Assembly: GCA_031383745.1 (NCBI GenBank)
Contig: JANMZX010000025.1
Location: 1 to 21,047, forward strand
Origin: CAISIP01 sp031383745
GTDB lineage: Bacteria; Pseudomonadota; Gammaproteobacteria; Burkholderiales; Burkholderiaceae_C
Direction of reading: 5' to 3'
DNA: 21,047 bases
Shown here piece by piece: positions 16,149 through 21,047 of the stretch (positions are counted from its first letter, which is position 1; each line of letters opens with the position of its first letter). The notes under the pieces are model-generated. The model made no database searches. It saw nothing but the letters and a program-made list of their open reading frames with translations, and was not told the origin of the DNA. The position numbers were made by a program, and so were the translations under genes.

Positions 16149-16985
16149 TCAGGGTGGCGGCGTGCGCGCAGGAAAACCGGTGGATGCGTTCGCCGCGCGC
16201 ACACTCACTTCGGAGCTGGTGATGGTCTTCATGCCCGACGAAGTATGCACCAGCAGCCCACCTGCGGCGTCGATACCGCGCGCCACACCCTCGACGCCAT
16301 CGCTGAGCACCACCGCGCGATCCTGCAGCAGGTCGCGGGCCTTGAAATCAGCCTGGAACGGCGCCAGTCCCCGGGACTCGAACACGCAGATGGCGGCCAA
16401 CAGCGCCGGTGCGATGCGCCCCAGGATCGACGGCGCGTCGCACTGTGGCAGCAGCTCCAGCAGCGCCGCCGGCGCAATGGCCAGCCCTGCGGCAGCCGGC
16501 GCCGCGATGTTGATGCCGATACCGACCACCGCATAACGCCGGTCTGCGACAGCCACCGTCTCGATCAGGATGCCAGCGAGCTTGCGCCCGTCCAGCCAGA
16601 GGTCGTTGGGCCACTTGATCTGCAGCGCCGGATGCAGGCTGCGGGCCACGCTGACACCGACCGCCAGCGACAGGCCGGACCAGTCGTGCGGGCTCAGCGG
16701 CAGTCCGACGGAAAAAGTGAGCGCGCGCTGCGCTGGTTCCGTACCGGCTGCGGCAGGCGGGCAAGCTGGATGGCTGACCCAGGTGCGGCCGAGGCGGCCA
16801 CGCCCCGCGGTCTGCGCGTCGGCCACCAGCAGCGTCGGTGCATCACGGCCGGCACGCGCACGGCGGACCAGCTCGGTATTGGTGGAATCGATGGTTGCCA
16901 CCCATTCGGCGCGGAAACCCGGCAAGACCAGCCGGACCTCCTGGGCGATCTCGTCCAGCGGCCATGTTCCCCGCGCGTCTGGCAT
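16149..16985 (-). CDS. birA: Biotin--[acetyl-CoA-carboxylase] ligase
   Basis: A 278-residue biotin-protein ligase that adenylates biotin and transfers it to the carrier protein of acetyl-CoA carboxylase. The key motifs are STNTELVRRA (34-43), the adenylate loop GRGRLGRTW (61-69), KWPNDLW (124-130) and KLAGILIE (135-142). There is no N-terminal helix-turn-helix as in E. coli BirA, so it should not be a biotin-operon repressor. The loop after GRTW is longer than usual and Pro/Ala-rich. The ATG complementary to 16983-16985 gives the expected N-terminus; longer starts would run into the upstream SET gene. It lies 29 bases after the SET gene's stop and three bases before the SPOR gene, suggesting one minus-strand transcript. 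Confidence 0.93.
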   Translation of the reverse strand: MPDARGTWPLDEIAQEVRLVLPGFRAEWVATIDSTNTELVRRARAGRDAPTLLVADAQTAGRGRLGRTWVSHPACPPAAAGTEPAQRALTFSVGLPLSPHDWSGLSLAVGVSVARSLHPALQIKWPNDLWLDGRKLAGILIETVAVADRRYAVVGIGINIAAPAAAGLAIAPAALLELLPQCDAPSILGRIAPALLAAICVFESRGLAPFQADFKARDLLQDRAVVLSDGVEGVARGIDAAGGLLVHTSSGMKTITSSEVSVRAANASTGFPARTPPP

Positions 16986-17014
16986 GGGTCGCCGACCTGG
17001 GACGGTGCGCGCGC

Positions 17015-17494
17015 CTAACGGCCGCGCCGCTTGGGTGCCAACAGCGTGCCGCGGCAGGTCCGTGCGCCGCACCAGCAAGGGTATTCGGCCTTGAGCTTGG
17101 GCGTGTAGCGCTCGTCGATGATCAGGCCGTAGTCGTAGTTGAGTTCTTCGCCCGCGGCGATGTTGCGCAGCGCCTTGATGAACACCCGACCGTCCTGCTC
17201 GTCGGCCTCGCAGTTCGGATCGCAGGAATGGTTGATCCAGCGCGAGGAGTTGCCGCCCACCAAGGCGTCGATCACCCGCTTTTCGTCAATATGGAAATAA
17301 AACGTGTGGTTAGGATCGGCGGGGTCGTGTGGATGGCGGCGTTGCGCTTCCTTCCAGCTGATGATGGCGCCCACGTATTCAATAATGGTTTCACCCTCGG
17401 CGATGTCGCCCAGCGCAAAAACGCCTTTTCCATGCACACCGGAACGACGGGTCTGGATGCGGCGCGAATCGGTCGAAGGTGCTTTTTTGGACAC
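17015..17494 (-). CDS. SET-domain protein-lysine N-methyltransferase
   Basis: A 159-residue small SET enzyme that would transfer methyl groups from S-adenosylmethionine to protein lysines. Visible are GVHGKGVFA (19-27), EYVGAIISW (39-47), the pseudoknot motif RWINHSCDPN (85-94), GEELNYDYG with Y120/Y122, and a post-SET cysteine set C140, C142, C147 (CWCGARTC) that binds zinc with the SET Cys. All core residues are intact. I chose GTG (complement of 17492-17494) since homologues begin near MSKK; there is no good ribosome site. The open frame continues far upstream, antisense to topB, but that part is a GC-driven shadow. The substrate is unknown; nucleoid proteins or ribosomal proteins are possibilities. 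Divergent from topB. Confidence 0.88.
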   Translation of the reverse strand: MSKKAPSTDSRRIQTRRSGVHGKGVFALGDIAEGETIIEYVGAIISWKEAQRRHPHDPADPNHTFYFHIDEKRVIDALVGGNSSRWINHSCDPNCEADEQDGRVFIKALRNIAAGEELNYDYGLIIDERYTPKLKAEYPCWCGARTCRGTLLAPKRRGR

Positions 17495-17515
17495 GGCTGA
17501 AAAATTTGGTAATGT
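17488..17515 (+). promoter_or_regulatory. Candidate topB promoter
   Basis: TGGACA (17488-17493, 5 of 6 to the -35 consensus) is followed after 16 bases by TAATGT (17510-17515, a weak -10). The short AT-rich patch here is the only one in the divergent region. Transcription would start near 17522, immediately before the hairpin leader, and the -35 overlaps the SET gene's start codon. Confidence 0.35.
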
Positions 17516-17525
17516 GAACTCGTAT

Positions 17526-17569
17526 GGGCGCGCGTGGGTGCGCGCCCACGTGTGTGCGCCTGTGCGCAC
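17526..17569 (+). promoter_or_regulatory. Tandem GC-rich hairpins in the topB leader
   Basis: GGGCGCGC (17526-17533) pairs with GCGCGCCC (17540-17547) in a perfect 8-bp stem. An alternative stem, CGTGGG (17533-17538) with CCCACG (17545-17550), is mutually exclusive with it. A second hairpin pairs GTGCGC (17554-17559) with GCGCAC (17564-17569). Most of the stretch is alternating purine-pyrimidine, such as ACGTGTGTGCGC, a pattern prone to left-handed DNA under negative supercoiling. It sits between the likely transcription start and the topB ATG. Confidence 0.5.
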
Positions 17570-17593
17570 GCGAGACCTGTGGATTGTAGTCAG

Positions 17594-20500
17594 ATGAAAA
17601 ATGTAGCTTTGGGTAAGACACTGGTGATTGCGGAGAAGCCTTCGGTGGCCCAGGACATCGTGCGTGCGCTCACGCCGATAGCCGGCAAGTTCGAGAAGAT
17701 GGACGAGCATTTCGAGAACGAGAAGTACGTCGTGACCAGCGCGGTGGGCCATCTGGTGGAGATCCAGGCGCCCGAGGAGTTCGATGTGAAGCGCGGCAAA
17801 TGGAGCTTCGCGCACCTGCCGGTGATCCCGCCGCACTTCGACCTCAAGCCGATGGACAAGACCAAGACGCGCCTCAATGCCATCGTGCGCCTGTCCAAGC
17901 GCAAGGACGTGGGCGCCTTGATCAACGCCTGCGACGCGGGCCGCGAAGGTGAACTGATCTTCCGCCTGATCCAGCAATACAGCAAGTCGAAACACCCGGT
18001 GCAGCGCCTGTGGCTGCAGTCGATGACGCCGCAGGCGATCCGCGACGGCTTCGGCTCGCTGCGCAGCGACAAGCAGATGCTGCCGCTGGCCGACGCGGCG
18101 CGTTGCCGCTCGGAGGCCGACTGGCTGGTGGGCATCAACGGCACCCGCGCGATGACCGCGTTCAACTCGCGCGACGGCGGTTTCTTCCTCACCACCGTCG
18201 GTCGGGTGCAGACGCCCACGCTGTCGGTGGTGGTGGAGCGCGAGGAGAAGATCCGCAAGTTCATCAGCCGCGACTACTGGGAAGTGCACGCCAGCTTCGC
18301 GGCGCAGGCTGGCGAATACCCCGGCAAGTGGTTCGATCCGGCCTGGAAGAAGGCCGCTGCCAACCTGGCGGCGGGCAATACGGATGAACCGGATGCCGAA
18401 CTGCGCGCCGACCGCGTCTGGTCGGCCGTCGAGGCCCGCGCGATCGCCGACGCGGTGCGCGGCAAGACCGCCACCGTGACAGAGGAAAGCAAACCCACCA
18501 CACAAGCAAGCCCGCTGCTGTTCGACCTGACCTCGCTGCAACGCGAGGCCAACGGCAAGTTCGGCTACAGCGCCAAGACCACCCTGTCGATCGCGCAGAG
18601 CCTGTACGAGCGGCACAAGGCATTGACCTACCCCCGGACCGATTCGCGCGCCCTGCCCGAAGATTATGTGCCGGTAGTCAGGCAGACCTTCGAGATGCTC
18701 GCCGCCAGCCCCATGAAACACCTGGCGCCGCATGCGGCCACGGCGCTCAAGGGCAACTACATCAAGCCCAGCAAGCGCATCTTCGACAATGCCAAGGTAA
18801 GCGACCACTTCGCCATCATCCCCACACTGCAGGCACCCCATGGCCTGAGCGAAGCCGAGCAAAAGGTGTACGACCTGGTCGTGCGCCGCTTCATGGCGGT
18901 GTTCTTCCCGAGTGCCGAGTACCAGGTCACCACGCGCATTTCGACTGTGGCCCCCACGCTTGTCGCTTCGCGTACTGCGCTGCCCCCCGAGGGGGCGTCT
19001 CCGCGCTTGGGGCGGCCCGGCGCCGCGGAGGCCGCCGGCCACAGTTTCAAGACCGAAGGCAAGGTGCTGGTCAAGCCCGGCTGGCTGGCGATCTACGGCA
19101 AGGAGGCACAGGACGAGGTCAAGGACGGCGACGAGAAGAACTCCGCGATGCTGGTCGCAGTGCAACCAGGCGAGAAGGTGGGTGTGGCCGCAGTCGACCC
19201 CAAGGGCCTGCAGACCCGTCCGCCCGCCCGGTATTCGGAGGCCACGCTGCTCGGTGCCATGGAAGGCGCCGGCAAGACGGTGGAAGACGAGGAACTGCGC
19301 GCTGCGATGCACGAGAAGGGCCTGGGCACGCCCGCCACGCGTTCCAGCATCATCGAAGGGCTGATCAACGAGAAGTACATGCTGCGCGAAGGCCGCGAGC
19401 TGATCCCCACCGCCAAGGCATTCCAGCTCATGACGCTGCTGCGCGGCCTGGGCGTGGAGGAACTCTCCAAGGCCGAACTCACCGGCGAATGGGAGTACAA
19501 GCTGGCGCAGATGGAGCACGGCAAACTCAGCCGCGACACCTTCATGGCCGAAATTGCGGCCATGACCGAACGCATGGTGAAGAAGGCCAAGGAGTACGAC
19601 CGCGACACCATCCCCGGCGACTATGCGACGCTGCAGGCGCCCTGCCCCAATTGCGGGGGCATCGTCAAGGAGAACTACCGGCGCTATACCTGCACCGGGA
19701 AGTCCGGCGTCGAGGAAGGCTGCGGCTTCTCGTTCGGCAAGACACCTGCCGGGCGGACCTTCGAGGTGGCCGAGGTGGAGCAGTTCCTGCGCGACAGGAA
19801 GATCGGGCCGCTGGACGGCTTCCGCTCCAAGGCTGGTTGGCCGTTCACCGCCGAGATGGTCATCAAGTTCGACGCGGAGACCAGGAACTACAAGCTGGAA
19901 TTCGACTTCGGCGACGACAGGAAAGGGGAGGAGACCGGCGAACTGGTCGACTTCTCGGGCCAGGAATCGCTGGGCAAATGCCCCAAGTGCGGCGGCGCCG
20001 TGTTCGAACACGGCAAGAATTATGTGTGCGACAAGTCCGTGCCCACACTGGCCCAGCCCACTCCGAGCTGCGACTTCAAGACCGGCCAGATCATCCTGCA
20101 GCAACCGGTGACGCGCGAACAGCTTGTCAAGCTGCTGGCTACCGGCAAGACCGACATGCTGGACAAGTTCGTGTCGATGCGCACACGCCGTCCGTTCAAG
20201 GCCATGCTGGCCTGGGATGCCGAAGCCGGCAAGGTCGGATTCGAGTTTGCGCCGTCCAAGTTCCCGCCACGCAAGCCACCGGCGGGCAAGACAGCGGTCG
20301 GCGCCGCAACCGGAGCCGCGTCTGCGGCGAAGAAGGCGGCACCGGCAAGCACCAAGGCGGGCGCCAAACCCGCCGCCATACCGGCGGCGAAAAAGGCAGC
20401 GGCAAAAAAGGCCCGGGCCAAGAAAGCCGCGGCAACCAAGGCCGGCGGCCCGGCCAGACCGGCCAAGGTCGGCACCTTGAAACCGAGCGCCGAACTGGCG

Positions 20501-20695
20501 GCGGTGATCGGTGACGGGCTGGTGGCGCGCACCGAGGTGGTCAAACGGATCTGGGACTACATCAAGGCCCAGGGGCTGCAGGACGCGACGAACAAACGCG
20601 CCATCAATGCCGACGCCAAGCTGCAAAAGGTGTTTGGCAAGCCGCAGGTGACGATGTTCGAACTGGCAGGGTTGATCGGCAAGCACCTGAGCTGA
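17594..20695 (+). CDS. topB: DNA topoisomerase III with C-terminal SWIB domain
   Basis: A 1033-residue type IA topoisomerase that cuts and passes single strands to relax or decatenate DNA. The Toprim domain has E14 (VIAEKPS) and NACDAGREGE (111-120); the middle acidic position of the usual DxDxE is Gly. The active-site tyrosine is Y346 in TYPRTDSRALPEDY. Zinc-type Cys clusters start at CPNC (684-687) and CPKC (796-799). A Lys/Ala/Pro-rich tail (about 895-960) leads to a SWIB/MDM2-type domain (962-1033, ending FELAGLIGKHLS). Residues of about 454-481 look like a translated palindromic repeat inserted between two conserved segments. ATG 17594 has no ribosome site but fits the homology; the frame is open 20 codons further. 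Divergent from the SET gene. Confidence 0.95.
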   Translation: MKNVALGKTLVIAEKPSVAQDIVRALTPIAGKFEKMDEHFENEKYVVTSAVGHLVEIQAPEEFDVKRGKWSFAHLPVIPPHFDLKPMDKTKTRLNAIVRLSKRKDVGALINACDAGREGELIFRLIQQYSKSKHPVQRLWLQSMTPQAIRDGFGSLRSDKQMLPLADAARCRSEADWLVGINGTRAMTAFNSRDGGFFLTTVGRVQTPTLSVVVEREEKIRKFISRDYWEVHASFAAQAGEYPGKWFDPAWKKAAANLAAGNTDEPDAELRADRVWSAVEARAIADAVRGKTATVTEESKPTTQASPLLFDLTSLQREANGKFGYSAKTTLSIAQSLYERHKALTYPRTDSRALPEDYVPVVRQTFEMLAASPMKHLAPHAATALKGNYIKPSKRIFDNAKVSDHFAIIPTLQAPHGLSEAEQKVYDLVVRRFMAVFFPSAEYQVTTRISTVAPTLVASRTALPPEGASPRLGRPGAAEAAGHSFKTEGKVLVKPGWLAIYGKEAQDEVKDGDEKNSAMLVAVQPGEKVGVAAVDPKGLQTRPPARYSEATLLGAMEGAGKTVEDEELRAAMHEKGLGTPATRSSIIEGLINEKYMLREGRELIPTAKAFQLMTLLRGLGVEELSKAELTGEWEYKLAQMEHGKLSRDTFMAEIAAMTERMVKKAKEYDRDTIPGDYATLQAPCPNCGGIVKENYRRYTCTGKSGVEEGCGFSFGKTPAGRTFEVAEVEQFLRDRKIGPLDGFRSKAGWPFTAEMVIKFDAETRNYKLEFDFGDDRKGEETGELVDFSGQESLGKCPKCGGAVFEHGKNYVCDKSVPTLAQPTPSCDFKTGQIILQQPVTREQLVKLLATGKTDMLDKFVSMRTRRPFKAMLAWDAEAGKVGFEFAPSKFPPRKPPAGKTAVGAATGAASAAKKAAPASTKAGAKPAAIPAAKKAAAKKARAKKAAATKAGGPARPAKVGTLKPSAELAAVIGDGLVARTEVVKRIWDYIKAQGLQDATNKRAINADAKLQKVFGKPQVTMFELAGLIGKHLS
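18944..19045. repeat. Palindromic repeat element inserted in frame in topB
   Basis: The segment is bounded by ACTGTGGCC (18944-18952) and GGCCACAGT (19037-19045), a perfect 9-bp inverted pair. Within it is the hairpin GCCCCC-CGA-GGGGGC (18982-18996), followed by a GCTTGGGGCGGCCCGGC stretch. Removing 18953-19036 (84 bases, 28 codons) restores the frame and rejoins the conserved ..RISTVA and GHSFKTEGK.. segments, with the outer arms forming one 18-bp palindrome. The central sequence resembles, from memory, a dispersed palindromic repeat of Comamonadaceae intergenic regions. There is no second copy in this window. Confidence 0.7.
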
Positions 20696-20901
20696 TCGTC
20701 GGCTGCGTCGGGCCCAAGCGCCCGCACTGCAATCCGCGCACGAGCTCCGGGTGCTGGCAGCACTGCGGCGCGCAGCATGTGGTGCTTCTTGTAAGACTGG
20801 GGTGTGATACTGCGACCCATCCGGATGCCCGCACGGTTTGACCGTTGGACACACCGGCCCCGCACGATTCGCAGTCGAGACCCGCCCCACCATACGCGAT
20901 C

Positions 20902-21047
20902 ATGATCACCCTGACCCACTCACAAGCCTGGGCTGTCCTGTCCGGCGCCATCTTGCTGGAGGTGGCGGGCACCACCTGCATGCGCCTGTCGGAGAGCTTC
21001 ACGCGGCTGACGCCGTCCATATTGATCTTCGTCTTCTACGCCGGCTC
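20902..21047 (+). CDS. SMR-family multidrug/cation efflux transporter, N-terminal part
   Basis: The first 48 codons of a small multidrug resistance (EmrE-like) proton antiporter; the gene continues past the right edge. GAILLEVAGTTCMRLS and FTRLTPSILIF closely parallel the first helix and loop of EmrE; E20 corresponds to the essential membrane glutamate (E14 of EmrE). Full-length members have about 110 residues, with four helices, and act as antiparallel dimers in the inner membrane. No Shine-Dalgarno is visible before ATG 20902. It lies 206 bases after topB on the same strand; the gap holds no convincing gene. The subgroup (drug, guanidinium or polyamine exporter) cannot be told from this fragment. 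Confidence 0.88.
   Translation, partial: MITLTHSQAWAVLSGAILLEVAGTTCMRLSESFTRLTPSILIFVFYAG

Noticed and set aside
20751..20763. GTGCT-GGC-AGCAC hairpin after topB as a terminator
   Set aside because: Short stem with no T-tract on the plus strand; expected by chance.
20783..20811. A promoter for the SMR gene with GATACT as -10
   Set aside because: No -35 better than three matches at a normal distance; too weak to call.
17495..20893. An upstream extension of the SET-domain frame to about 1292 codons
   Set aside because: The extra part is antisense to topB and has no domain; SET homology begins at the GTG complementary to 17492-17494.
20696..20901. A guanidine-type riboswitch before the SMR gene
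   Set aside because: I looked for the conserved ACGR and purine-rich core of the known classes and did not find them.

Overview
The window is high-GC chromosomal DNA from a betaproteobacterium, most likely Burkholderiales and probably Comamonadaceae. This rests on the recA-recX pair next to sucC, the protein sequences of RecA, ActP and the topoisomerase as I remember those families, and a palindromic repeat inside topB that resembles a dispersed repeat I recall from Comamonadaceae. No rRNA, tRNA, CRISPR array, insertion sequence or phage gene was seen.

Layout. Positions 1-2954 hold the start of sucC (minus), a type-2 argC (plus) and the recX-recA unit (minus, with an SOS box). A divergent MarR-type regulator follows at 3096. 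Positions 3566-7953 form an acetate-uptake block: an OmpR-type response regulator, a TctE/QseC-type sensor kinase, a DUF485 membrane protein and the acetate symporter ActP. A helically phased array of four GGTAAG repeats lies between the kinase and DUF485. A strong intrinsic terminator follows actP.

Positions 8063-15462 form a second signalling block, all plus strand and mostly overlapping or tightly spaced. It encodes a cyclic-nucleotide/CBS/DUF294 protein, a tiny two-helix membrane protein, a CbrA/CrbS-like kinase fused to a sodium-symporter domain, a stand-alone receiver, and a protein joining a degenerate histidine kinase to a DEDDh 3'-5' exonuclease. I infer that the symporter-kinase senses a carboxylate or a related signal and that the receiver acts through protein contacts, possibly on the pseudokinase-exonuclease. 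The block resembles the 'acetate switch' neighbourhoods of other proteobacteria.

Positions 15486-17494 (minus) carry a SPOR-domain protein, a biotin-protein ligase and a SET-domain lysine methyltransferase. Divergent from the SET gene is topB (17594-20695), a topoisomerase III with a Lys/Ala-rich tail and a C-terminal SWIB domain; its gene contains the in-frame palindromic repeat. The window ends in the first 48 codons of an SMR-family efflux pump gene.

The points most worth following up are the pseudokinase-exonuclease with its orphan receiver, the phased repeats before the actP operon, the repeat insertion in topB, and the pairing of SET and SWIB chromatin-type modules beside a GC-rich hairpin leader.
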